Assembly: GCA_016874295.1 (NCBI GenBank)
Contig: VGUH01000019.1
Location: 1 to 58,489, forward strand
DNA length: 58,489 nucleotides
DNA from: Gammaproteobacteria bacterium
Lineage (GTDB): Bacteria > Pseudomonadota > Gammaproteobacteria > Steroidobacterales > Steroidobacteraceae
Direction of reading: 5' to 3'
The notes beneath the pieces are model-generated. The model had not been told where the DNA came from and did no database searches. It was given only the letters and a program-made list of their open reading frames with translations. Positions 27,187 through 35,084 of this stretch are shown piece by piece. Both the position numbers and the translations under genes were made by a program. The first letter of the stretch is position 1; each line of letters starts with the position of its first letter.

Positions 27187-28380
27187 TCAGTAGCTGACGA
27201 GGACCGTCGGGGTGAAACCGACTTCGTTGATCGTCCGCAGCGCGGCACCGGTGCGGGCATCGAAGACTCGCAGCTGCGGCGCGCCGATGAAGATTCCGAA
27301 CAGCAGCGGCCGCTCGTCGCCCGTGACGGCGATGGATGTCAGGGGCGCCTCCAGCACGATGCGCTGCGTGCGCTCCCGGCTTGCGAGATCGTACACCCAG
27401 ATCTCGGCGCCGGGATCCTTGTGGGTATCCGGCCCTCCCTGGTGCATCAGGCTGTACAGGCGCCGGCCGGTCAGGTGCAGGGCCAGGTGCTGCATGCCGC
27501 CGGGCCGCCAGCCTTGCGCGCGTTCCTCAGCAGTCGTCAGCGACCAACGTGCCGCAGTCCGCGTCCTGCCCTGCACGGTCTGCACCGCCACGATGTCGCC
27601 CGCGAACGAGGCGAACAGCCAGGTATTGCCGTCGCGCACGGCTTTCTCGGTCACCGGATCCTGCTCGGCATCGAAAAGCTCTGGCGTGCGCTCCCTGGCA
27701 ATGACCCCGCCGGCATCGTCAAGCTGGATGGCGAGCGCCGTGCCATCGCCACACAGCGAGAAGAAACTGCGCGGGCCGGTGGGATAGACGAGCGCGCAGC
27801 CCGGCGTGTCCACTTCGCCGACGAATTTTCGCGCGGGCAGGTCGATTACCGTTACGGATTGCGCGGGCGTGAAATTGTAGATCAGCAGGAAGCGGTCATC
27901 GTCGGTCAGGGCCGTGGTCGCGCGCATCGGCATGTTGCTGGAACGCTTGGCCGGAATCGCGATTTCGCCGATCGGGTCGAGGGTCCGCGGGTCGTACAGC
28001 ACCACGACATCGGTCCGCGTGCCGCGTGTGCCACGCGAAAAGTAGGTCTCCGGCGAAATGATCACCGAACGGTTGCCGGGCACCAGAACACTGCCGAAGC
28101 CGAATCCGGTGCTCAGCATCCCGAGTATGTTTCCGCTGTCGCCGTCGAACAGGAAAGCCTTGCCATCCACCATGTGATGAAAGACGACGTCGTTGACCCA
28201 GACCCAGTGCGCACTGCCGGTGCCCGGCAGGTCCTGGCGGACCAGCGGCTCAGGCTGCAGCTGGGCCAGGGCAACGCTGCCCGGCATCAGGAACGCAAGC
28301 AGGATTGCCGCACCGGCGAACCCTGCATGTCGCCTCGGATCATTTGATGTCGCGGCTGGCGAATGCGATTCACTGGACAT
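27187..28380 (-). CDS. aauB: TTQ amine dehydrogenase heavy chain
   Basis: The alpha subunit of the alpha2-beta2 periplasmic enzyme, 397 aa from ATG 28380, preceded by GAAGG. The leader contains HAGFAGAAILLAFLMPGSVALA. The remainder is a seven-bladed beta-propeller like MauB/AauB: VVFHHMVDGKAFLFDGDSG, FGSVLVPGNRSVIISPETYFSRG, TRTDVVVLYDPRTL, PGCALVYPTGPRSFFSLCGDG, GGMQHLALHLTGRRLYSLMHQGG and the final blade with GEIWV-type strands, here AEIWVYD. Discrimination between methylamine and aralkylamine enzymes by sequence alone is not firm. It follows paaK by 11 bases and starts the dehydrogenase part of the operon. Confidence 0.92.
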   Translation of the reverse strand: MSSESHSPAATSNDPRRHAGFAGAAILLAFLMPGSVALAQLQPEPLVRQDLPGTGSAHWVWVNDVVFHHMVDGKAFLFDGDSGNILGMLSTGFGFGSVLVPGNRSVIISPETYFSRGTRGTRTDVVVLYDPRTLDPIGEIAIPAKRSSNMPMRATTALTDDDRFLLIYNFTPAQSVTVIDLPARKFVGEVDTPGCALVYPTGPRSFFSLCGDGTALAIQLDDAGGVIARERTPELFDAEQDPVTEKAVRDGNTWLFASFAGDIVAVQTVQGRTRTAARWSLTTAEERAQGWRPGGMQHLALHLTGRRLYSLMHQGGPDTHKDPGAEIWVYDLASRERTQRIVLEAPLTSIAVTGDERPLLFGIFIGAPQLRVFDARTGAALRTINEVGFTPTVLVSY

Positions 28381-28391
28381 GATGATGGCCT

Positions 28392-29672
28392 TCAAAGCTT
28401 GCGGCGGTCGATGATCCGCTTCGCCTTGCCCTGGGACCGCTCGACGCCGCCCGGTGGCAACGCGTTGACCTCGACGGTGATGCCGACATACGTCTTAACG
28501 TACTGGACGAGTTCGCGCGCCGCCTGCGGCGCATCCGCTCCAGCCCGGCATTCGACGTGGACGGTCAGGGTATCAAGACTCCTTTCCCGGGTTACCTCGA
28601 GATAGAAGTGAGGCGCGAGGCCAGCACAGCGCAGGATGGCTTCCTCGATCTGGGTCGGGAAGACGTTGACGCCGCGGATGATCAGCATGTCGTCCGAGCG
28701 CCCGGTGATCTTGGCAATGCGGCGCAACGAGCGCGCGGTCGGCGGCAGCAGCCGCGTGAGATCCCGCGTGCGGTAGCGGATCACCGGCAGCGCCTCCTTG
28801 GTGAGGGAGGTGAACACCAGTTCGCCCTCCTCCCCGTCGGGCAGCACGGCCCCGCTCTCGGGATCGATGATCTCCGGGTAGAAGTGGTCTTCCCAGACAC
28901 AGGGTCCGTCCTTGGTCTCGGCGCACTCCTGTGCGACGCCCGGTCCCATCACCTCGGACAGGCCGTAGATGTCCACGGCGGACAGGTCGAGCCGTTCCTC
29001 AATCGCCGCGCGCATGCCCTCGGTCCACGGCTCGGCGCCAAAGATGCCGATCTCCAGCGAGCACTGGCGGGGGTCGAGCCCCTGCCTTTCGAATTCGTCA
29101 GCGATCGCCAGCATGTATGTCGGCGTCACCATGATGATGCGGGGTTCGAAATCCCGGATCAGCGAGACCTGGCGCTCCGTGGCGCCGCCCGACACCGGGA
29201 TCACCGTGCAGCCGAGGCGCTCGGCCCCGTAGTGCGCGCCGAGGCCGCCCGTGAACAGCCCGTAGCCGTAGGCCACGTGCACCATGTCGCCCGGACGGCC
29301 GCCGGCGGCACGGATCGAGCGGGCGACGAGATTCGTCCAGACGTCGATGTCCCCCGCCGTGTAGCCGACGACGGTCGGCTTCCCGGTCGTACCGGACGAG
29401 GCGTGAATTCGTACCACGCGCTCCCGCGGCACCGCGAACAGGCCAAACGGATAGTTGGCGCGAAAGTCCTGCTTGGTCAGGAACGGGAATCGAGCGAGAT
29501 CCTCGAGCGATTTCAGATCGCCGGGATGTACGCCCGCCGCGTCGAAGCTGTGCCGGTAATGGTCGACGTTTTCGTAGGCGTGCCGCAGCGACCACTGCAG
29601 CCGCGCCAGTTGCAGGGCGCGAAGCTCCGCCGTCGAGGCGCGTTCGATCGGTTCGAGGTCCGCTGCCGTCAT
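28392..29672 (-). CDS. paaK: phenylacetate--CoA ligase
   Basis: Adenylate-forming ligase that converts phenylacetate (or a hydroxy derivative) to its CoA thioester, in the cytoplasm. It is 426 aa from ATG 29672. It has the PaaK-type P-loop IHASSGTTGKPTVVGYT, YGYGLFTGGLG, VSGGATERQ, AEPWTEGMR, IYGLSEVMGPGVAQEC and the C-terminal GRSDDMLIIRGVNVFPTQIEE. It is the first intact gene of the operon with the TTQ amine dehydrogenase; the stop lies 11 bases before the aauB start. The other paa genes (paaABCDE, paaG, paaZ) are not in this window and must be elsewhere if the pathway is complete. Confidence 0.95.
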   Translation of the reverse strand: MTAADLEPIERASTAELRALQLARLQWSLRHAYENVDHYRHSFDAAGVHPGDLKSLEDLARFPFLTKQDFRANYPFGLFAVPRERVVRIHASSGTTGKPTVVGYTAGDIDVWTNLVARSIRAAGGRPGDMVHVAYGYGLFTGGLGAHYGAERLGCTVIPVSGGATERQVSLIRDFEPRIIMVTPTYMLAIADEFERQGLDPRQCSLEIGIFGAEPWTEGMRAAIEERLDLSAVDIYGLSEVMGPGVAQECAETKDGPCVWEDHFYPEIIDPESGAVLPDGEEGELVFTSLTKEALPVIRYRTRDLTRLLPPTARSLRRIAKITGRSDDMLIIRGVNVFPTQIEEAILRCAGLAPHFYLEVTRERSLDTLTVHVECRAGADAPQAARELVQYVKTYVGITVEVNALPPGGVERSQGKAKRIIDRRKL

Positions 29673-29680
29673 GTCCGCGG

Positions 29681-29892
29681 TCAGTACCGGTAGGACACCG
29701 CTACGCCCACCTGTCGCGACGGGCCGAACACCTGTTCGACGAAGCCGAGGTCGTGAACGCCGGGGTATAGCTCGCAAACCGCAGCGCGGGCATCTGTTGC
29801 ACGATGTCGGTCGCCCTGTTGACCCCCAGCCGCTCGGGTTGCGTGCCGGACACGGCGGCCAGCAGGCCGCTGGAGCGATGCATCTCTGACAT
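29681..29892 (-). pseudogene. relic of a TonB-dependent receptor
   Basis: Two pieces of a TonB receptor are fused. The frame from 29892 reads ERLGVNRATDIVQQMPALRF and ASYTPAFT, the start of a plug domain, where the family continues to an R-G-V-S-Q motif. Instead the reading frame changes (about 29745) and the remaining codons are FVEQVFGPSRQVGVAVSYRY followed by a stop at 29681-29683, which is the typical last beta-strand with a terminal aromatic residue. So roughly 600-700 codons of plug and barrel have been deleted. The stop lies only 8 bases before paaK, which suggests the intact ancestor was receptor-paaK-aau. From 29893 to 30011 I see nothing coding. Confidence 0.7.
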
Positions 29893-30011
29893 GTACCCCC
29901 TCAGTGCGGCTGACCGGACTCAGCCGGCAGAATTCACCGCCATCGTCATTCCAGCGAACCCGCGTCACCCAGTCTTGGCTTTAAGTGCAAGCCGCCAGTG
30001 CCAACCTGCAA

Positions 30012-30962
30012 TCAATCATTGCGTTTGAGCAACATGAAACGGCGTGGCGGTTCGCCGTACTCCTCGCGGAAGCATCGTGTCATGTGGGAGAGGTCGTAGA
30101 AACCCCAACTCAATGCCACATCGGTCAGCGAAGGACTGGTCTGGCCGTCGGCCTCGAGCGTGCGGCGGCAGGCCGCGATCCGCTGGGCGCGGATGTAACG
30201 GCCGACGGTCGCCGGTTCGGTCTCGAACAGCATGTGCACCGAGCGGGTACTGATTCCGAATGCCGCGGCAATCGTCGCCGGCCCCAGCCCGCGGTCATGC
30301 AGGTGATCCTGGATGTAGACTTTCACCTGTGCCAGCCATTGCTCGTGGGTGAGCGGTCGCGACCTGGCGCGCGCGGTCAGCACCGCGCCCAGCAGGTCGA
30401 GCACGTTGACCTCGATGCGGTGCATCATCGGCTGCGACAGCTGGTTCATGCGCGCGACGACCTGCGCGACGAAGCTGCTCAGGAGCCCGCAGTCCGCTTC
30501 CTCGACGGCCATCCGTCGCCCGAGAAACTGGTCCGGATCGGGCGTCAGCCGGCGCATGATCGCACCGGGAACCACCATCACCGGCATCTCGTATTCGCCG
30601 CGAAAGGTGAGTGAATAGGGTTCCGCAGTCGAGGCGATCACGAAGTCCCCGGGGCGGGCGTGGACCTCCCGGCCGCGCTGGCTCCAGAGACTCTCACCCC
30701 GGAGCTGGAACTTGACCAGGTACGGCGACTCGGAGACGTGCGCCAGGTCCTGCGGGCGCCGACGCACCTGCAATGGGCTTGTCGCAACGCGCACCAGCTT
30801 GACGCTGCCGAGGTTGACGGCATCGACGCGCGCGTCGAATGCGTCGCGCACGCTGCGCCGGCTGTCGATTTCCATGGGACAGAAAACGTCATCGACCAGC
30901 GCCCTGAAGCTGTCGAACCGCTCGTGGGGGCGGCAGGCGGCAATGGCGTAAGATTGGTACAT
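30012..30962 (-). CDS. AraC-family regulator, FeaR-like
   Basis: 316 aa from ATG 30962. The N-terminal part (about 25-185) resembles the AraC-binding-like cupin domain, with VKFQLRGESLWSQRGREV and GDFVIASTAEPYSL. The C-terminal part has two helix-turn-helix motifs: LGPATIAAAFGISTRSVHML and LTDVALSWGFYDLSHMTRCFREEYGEPP. FeaR of E. coli, of this domain type, activates amine oxidase and phenylacetaldehyde dehydrogenase genes in response to aromatic amines or aldehydes. Located between the aau/paaK operon and the divergent aldehyde dehydrogenase gene, it is the obvious candidate activator of both. The 186-base region to 31148 should hold the operators; I could not identify a convincing repeat. 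Confidence 0.85.
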   Translation of the reverse strand: MYQSYAIAACRPHERFDSFRALVDDVFCPMEIDSRRSVRDAFDARVDAVNLGSVKLVRVATSPLQVRRRPQDLAHVSESPYLVKFQLRGESLWSQRGREVHARPGDFVIASTAEPYSLTFRGEYEMPVMVVPGAIMRRLTPDPDQFLGRRMAVEEADCGLLSSFVAQVVARMNQLSQPMMHRIEVNVLDLLGAVLTARARSRPLTHEQWLAQVKVYIQDHLHDRGLGPATIAAAFGISTRSVHMLFETEPATVGRYIRAQRIAACRRTLEADGQTSPSLTDVALSWGFYDLSHMTRCFREEYGEPPRRFMLLKRND

Positions 30963-31148
30963 GCGCCCCGATCTTGCACCGCGCGGCGATCTCCGACAAC
31001 TCGGGCCCCTGGGGCCCGGCGAGCGACGGCATGCGCTCATGTACAAGGCCTCTGCACGTTGCGCCAAGACGCCCCGGGACGGCATCTTTCCTAATGCCCG
31101 CATCCGGGCGCCGATCTATCCCTCAACGGCAATGTACGCGGGGCATTT

Positions 31149-32564
31149 ATGGACCAGAAGTACGACATGACGATCGGCGGCCGCCGGGTCGGCGCCGAGC
31201 GTTACGAGGAAATCCGCAACCCCGCCAATGCCAGCGTGGTGGGCCTGTGCCCGATGGGAACCGAATCCCATGTCGAGCAGGCCATCGCGGCGGCCAGCAA
31301 GGCCTTCGCCAGCTGGCGCAACAGCAGCGATGCCGAGCGCGCCGGCGCGTGCCAGGCCATCGCCAAGGTGCTCGGCGACAATGCCGCCGAACTCTCGGTG
31401 CTGCTGACCCGGGAACAGGGCAAGCCGCGGAAGGGTCTCGGCTCGGAGTTCGAGCTCGGCGGATGCGCCGCCTGGGCGGGATTCACGGTGACCCAGTCAC
31501 TGCCGGTCAAGGTCCTGGAGGACAGCCCGAAAAACCACATCGAAATGCACCGGGTGCCCATCGGGGTCGTCGGCTCGATCACCCCCTGGAACTGGCCCCT
31601 GCTGATCGCCATCTGGCACATCGCGCCGGCGATCCGCACCGGCAACACGGTGGTCATCAAGCCCTCCCCGTTCACGCCGCTCAGTACGCTGCGCATGATC
31701 GAGCTGGTCAGCGCCGCGCTGCCACCCGGCGTCGTCAACGTCATCGCCGGCGGCGACGAGCTGGGCGCGAAGCTGAGTCAGCATCCGGGCATCGGCAAGA
31801 TCGTCTTCACCGGCTCGATCCCGACGGGGAAGAAAATCATGGCGAGCGCCGCACCGACGCTCAAGCCACTGACTCTTGAACTCGGCGGCAATGACCCGGG
31901 CGTGGTGCTGCCGGATGCGAATGTCGAGCAGCTCGCCGAAGGCATGTTCTGGGGCGCGTTCATCAACTCGGGGCAGACCTGCGCCGCTCTCAAGCGGCTG
32001 TACGTGCACGACAGCCTGTTCGACCGCACCTGCTCCGCGCTGGCGGAGATCGCCCGCAAGGTGCCGGTGGGCGACAGCATGGTCGAGACCAACCTGCTCG
32101 GCCCGCTGCAGAACGAGCGCCAGTATCGCAAGGTCATCGAGCTTGTCGAGGATGCGAAGCGGCACGGGGCGCGGGCGCTGATCGGCGGCGAGCCGTTGGC
32201 CGGTCCCGGCTACTTCTATCCCGTGACGCTCATGACCCACATCGAGGACGGCACCCGGCTCGTGGACGAGGAGCAGTTCGGCCCGGTGCTGCCGATCCTC
32301 CGCTACCGGGACGTCGACGATGCGATCGCGCGCGCCAACCGCGGCGAATTCGGCCTCGCTGCCTCGGTCTGGGGCACGGACCGCGCGCAACTATCCGCGG
32401 TCGCGGCCCGCCTCGAGGCGGGCACCGTCTACATCAACAAGCATGCCGACATCGCCCCGCACGTGCCGTTCGGCGGCATCAAGTGCTCAGGGATCGGCCG
32501 CGAGTTCGGCGAGGAAGGCCTCGAAGCCTTCACCTCCATCAAGGTCATCAATGCCGCGGCCTAG
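31149..32564 (+). CDS. NAD-dependent aldehyde dehydrogenase, probably arylacetaldehyde
   Basis: 471 aa. It has TPWNWPLLIAIWHIAPAI, the cofactor loop FTGSIPTGKKIM, the catalytic glutamate in LELGGNDPGVV, the catalytic cysteine in NSGQTCAALKR and the C-terminal GIKCSGIGREFG. The place beside a FeaR-like regulator and the amine dehydrogenase/paaK operon predicts that it oxidises the arylacetaldehyde released by amine oxidation to the arylacetate used by PaaK. Sequence alone only fixes the general aldehyde dehydrogenase family. The next gene starts 15 bases downstream, so they form one operon. Confidence 0.9.
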   Translation: MDQKYDMTIGGRRVGAERYEEIRNPANASVVGLCPMGTESHVEQAIAAASKAFASWRNSSDAERAGACQAIAKVLGDNAAELSVLLTREQGKPRKGLGSEFELGGCAAWAGFTVTQSLPVKVLEDSPKNHIEMHRVPIGVVGSITPWNWPLLIAIWHIAPAIRTGNTVVIKPSPFTPLSTLRMIELVSAALPPGVVNVIAGGDELGAKLSQHPGIGKIVFTGSIPTGKKIMASAAPTLKPLTLELGGNDPGVVLPDANVEQLAEGMFWGAFINSGQTCAALKRLYVHDSLFDRTCSALAEIARKVPVGDSMVETNLLGPLQNERQYRKVIELVEDAKRHGARALIGGEPLAGPGYFYPVTLMTHIEDGTRLVDEEQFGPVLPILRYRDVDDAIARANRGEFGLAASVWGTDRAQLSAVAARLEAGTVYINKHADIAPHVPFGGIKCSGIGREFGEEGLEAFTSIKVINAAA

Positions 32565-32579
32565 GGCCATGCCATACGC

Positions 32580-33539
32580 ATGAAGCCTTTCGCCTCGTCC
32601 GCCGACCTGACGGCGAAGACGGAGACGCTCGAGGTCCTGGCCGACGGCGTCTATGCGCTGACCGCCGAGGGAGACCCCAACGTCGGCGCCATCGAGGGCG
32701 AAGATTTCCTGGTCTGCATCGAGGCGCGGGCGACGCCTGTGGTCGCGCGCGAATGGCTCGCCCGGCTACGCGAGCACACGGACAAGCCGGTCAAGTACCT
32801 CGTCCTCACGCATTACCACGCGGTGCGCGTCCTCGGGGCGAGCGCATTCGAAGCCGATGCCATCATCAGCAGCACGGTGACCCGCCGGCTCATCGCCGAG
32901 CGCGGCCGGCAGGACTGGGCGAGCGAGCTGGGTCGCATGCCACGTCTTTTCAAGGAACCCGACTCGATACCGGGACTCACCTGGCCGCAGGTCACGTTTG
33001 ATGACCGCCTGACCATCGAGCTGGGCGGCGATCGCGGGCAGCTCGAACTGCGGTTCCTCGGCCGCGGCCATACGGCGGGCGACATCGTCGCCTGGTACGA
33101 CCGGCGCAAGGTCCTGTTTGCCGGCGACCTGGTCGAGGCACAGGCGGCGCTCTATACGGGCGACGCTTTTCATCGCGACTGGATGGGCGGCACGCTCGAC
33201 CGGGTCAAGGCGCTGCGGGCCGAAGCGCTGGTCGGCGGGCGTGGTGCAGTCGCGCGTGGCGCCGCTGCCTGCGAGGCCGCCATCGAGCAGACGCGCGAGT
33301 TCCTGCGCGGGATGATCGACGAGGTCGGCGCCGTGCATGCCCGGCGCGGGACGCTGCGCGACGCCTTCGCGGCGACCCACGCGCGGCTGGCACCGAAATT
33401 CGGCCATTGGCCGATCTTCGAACACTGCCTCCCCTTCAACGTGCAGAGACTGTGGGACGAGCTGGACGGCGTCGATTGGCCGCACGTCTGGACCATGGAA
33501 CGCGATCGCGAAGTCTGGGAGCGATTGCAGGGAGCCTAG
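32580..33539 (+). CDS. MBL-fold hydrolase with altered metal motif
   Basis: 319 aa, cytoplasmic. The metallo-beta-lactamase fold is visible: YLVLTHYHAVRVLGAS, LGRGHTAGDIVAWY and VLFAGDLVE. The canonical H-x-H-x-D-H reads H-Y-H-A-V-R, so the Asp and third His of the second metal site are missing, while the later His and Asp remain. The tail KFGHWPIFEHCLPFNV is distinctive. Relatives with the same THYHAVR motif appear, as I recall, near aromatic degradation genes in other proteobacteria; their reaction is not known to me. It is co-transcribed with the aldehyde dehydrogenase gene and may process a pathway thioester or lactone. Confidence 0.85.
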   Translation: MKPFASSADLTAKTETLEVLADGVYALTAEGDPNVGAIEGEDFLVCIEARATPVVAREWLARLREHTDKPVKYLVLTHYHAVRVLGASAFEADAIISSTVTRRLIAERGRQDWASELGRMPRLFKEPDSIPGLTWPQVTFDDRLTIELGGDRGQLELRFLGRGHTAGDIVAWYDRRKVLFAGDLVEAQAALYTGDAFHRDWMGGTLDRVKALRAEALVGGRGAVARGAAACEAAIEQTREFLRGMIDEVGAVHARRGTLRDAFAATHARLAPKFGHWPIFEHCLPFNVQRLWDELDGVDWPHVWTMERDREVWERLQGA

Positions 33540-33567
33540 GGCAGCTCCGTACAGGTAGCGCGGAGCG
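33536..33567. repeat. short dispersed repeat, copy 1 of an IS-end-like sequence
   Basis: The 32 bases beginning CTAGGGCAGCTCCGTACAGG match the sequence at 58376-58407 at 27 of 32 positions. The first four bases CTAG overlap the stop codon of the MBL gene and could be an IS5-type target site. No transposase follows; only 5 bases separate it from the end of the MFS gene. It may be a relic of an element end, or a coincidence of GC-rich sequence. Confidence 0.4.
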
Positions 33568-33572
33568 ATCCG

Positions 33573-34814
33573 TCAGCCCCTGAGCCGCGCGTCCGTGCCA
33601 TCCGGACCGTCGCTGCGGCTCGCCAGCGCAAGATAGCAGCAGGGAACCAGCGCGCAGCACGCGGCGATGGTCATCGGCAGGACCGTTGCGTCGCCGTCGA
33701 TGCCGCGGCCGACGACGATTCCGACCAGCGCCGCCATCCCCATCTGCGAGAAACCGATCAATGCCGAGGCAGTGCCGGCCATTGCTGGATAGGGTACCAG
33801 CGCCCGCGCCGCCGCATTCGGCATCACCAGCCCGACCGAGGCTGCGACGACTGACATCGGCGCCAGCAGCGCGGCAGGATGCCGGACACCGCCCAGGTCG
33901 AGGCACAGCATCGCGACCCCGGCCGCCGCTCCGAGCCAACCACCGGCCCGCAGCAGCCAGTGAGTGCCGCGCCTGCGCACCATGCGGCCGGCAATCTGCG
34001 TGCCGACGATGTAACCGGCGACGACCCACCCGAAACACAGGCCATAGACGGCGGGTGACAAACCGTACCGACCGATCAGCACGAAGGACGAGCCGGAGAT
34101 GAAGGCGAACAGCGCGCTGTACGACAAACCGAGCGCCAGCAGGCAACTGAGGTAGCTGCGATCGGCCAGCAGCACCCGGAAATTCAGGAGCATGCGTCCG
34201 ACGCCGGTCGCCATTGGATCCGGGTGCTCGTTGCTCTCGCCAAGCCAACGCCAGACCGCCGCCAGCTGTGCCGCCCCGAACAGCGCCAGCAGCACGAAGA
34301 TCGCCTGCCAGCCGAAGGCGACGGTCAATACACCGCCGAGTGTCGGGCCGACCAGCGGCGCCAGCGCCATGGCGCTGCCGATGTAGGCCAGGGCGCGCGC
34401 CGAGTCGACGGGGCCCCAGGCGTCGCGAACGATCGCGCGACCGAGCACCGGACCGGCACAGGCGCCGATCGCCTGCACGAAACGGGCGCCGATCAGCTGC
34501 TCGATGCTGGTCGCGAACAGGCAACCGATGGTTGCGACGAGAAAGATTGCCAGGCCGCCGAGCATCACCGGCCGCCGGCCGAAACGGTCGGACAGCGCGC
34601 CGTAGGCCAGCTGCGCGACGGCGAAACCCGCGAGAAAGACCGACAGCGTCAGCTGGACGTGCGCCGCATCGGTGCGAAAAACGTCGATCAGCGTCGGCAG
34701 CGACGGGATGTAGAGATCGGTGGAGAGCGGCCCGAGCGCAACCAGCGTGGCCAGCAACACGCCCAGCCCGGGTGCCGGAGCTCGCAGGCGCTGGCGCGGC
34801 GCGGCGGCCCTCAC
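33573..34814 (-). CDS. Bcr/CflA-type multidrug efflux MFS transporter
   Basis: 413 aa from GTG 34814, twelve membrane helices. The family hallmarks are LSTDLYIPSLPTL in the first periplasmic loop, YGALSDRFGRRPVMLGG between helices 2 and 3, and GARFVQAIGACAGPVLGRAIVRD. These define the drug:H+ antiporter group with Bcr, CflA and FloR. The frame is open upstream but the family N-terminus starts about here. It is last in the minus-strand operon flavin hydroxylase-DUF2783-MFS, and may export an aromatic intermediate or toxic compound. Confidence 0.88.
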   Translation of the reverse strand: MRAAAPRQRLRAPAPGLGVLLATLVALGPLSTDLYIPSLPTLIDVFRTDAAHVQLTLSVFLAGFAVAQLAYGALSDRFGRRPVMLGGLAIFLVATIGCLFATSIEQLIGARFVQAIGACAGPVLGRAIVRDAWGPVDSARALAYIGSAMALAPLVGPTLGGVLTVAFGWQAIFVLLALFGAAQLAAVWRWLGESNEHPDPMATGVGRMLLNFRVLLADRSYLSCLLALGLSYSALFAFISGSSFVLIGRYGLSPAVYGLCFGWVVAGYIVGTQIAGRMVRRRGTHWLLRAGGWLGAAAGVAMLCLDLGGVRHPAALLAPMSVVAASVGLVMPNAAARALVPYPAMAGTASALIGFSQMGMAALVGIVVGRGIDGDATVLPMTIAACCALVPCCYLALASRSDGPDGTDARLRG

Positions 34815-34845
34815 AGGAGTCTGTCCAGCGTGAAGGTGAACTTCC

Positions 34846-35070
34846 TCAAACGCCGGCGCGGGCGATCCGCATGGCTTCGCGCAGGACGGCGATGTCGCCG
34901 ACGTGATTGGCCAGCAACAGGATAAGCCGCGCGTTGACCATGGCGCTCTGTTCATCGTCGAGGCCGCGGTGGGTCTCGATCAGGGCCTCGTAGAAGTCGT
35001 CGCCGGGCGTGAAGGCGCGCACGTAGCGTTTGCCCGGTTCGTGGAAATTTGGTTGCAGTTTCAGGGTCAT
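34846..35070 (-). CDS. DUF2783 family small protein
   Basis: 74 aa from ATG 35070. It matches the DUF2783 pattern DFYEALIETHRGLDDEQS and NARLILLLANHVGD followed by a short helix. No signal peptide, no membrane segment. The function is unknown, but members typically lie beside a gene for a flavin-dependent aromatic hydroxylase, as here (14 bases after it). It may be a partner subunit or cofactor chaperone of that enzyme; this is inference from co-occurrence. Confidence 0.85.
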   Translation of the reverse strand: MTLKLQPNFHEPGKRYVRAFTPGDDFYEALIETHRGLDDEQSAMVNARLILLLANHVGDIAVLREAMRIARAGV

Positions 35071-35084
35071 CTTGTTGCCCTCCG

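Noticed and set aside
25499-28380. Calling the operon methylamine dehydrogenase (mau).
   Set aside because: No mauF, mauG, mauC or amicyanin is present, and paaK is in the same transcript. The aromatic type (aau) fits better, although sequence alone does not exclude methylamine.
30963-31148. Three CGATCT hexamers (two 18 bases apart) as operators for the FeaR-like regulator.
   Set aside because: The hexamers are short and GC-rich, flanks do not match, and the third copy is unrelated in spacing. No convincing operator could be defined.
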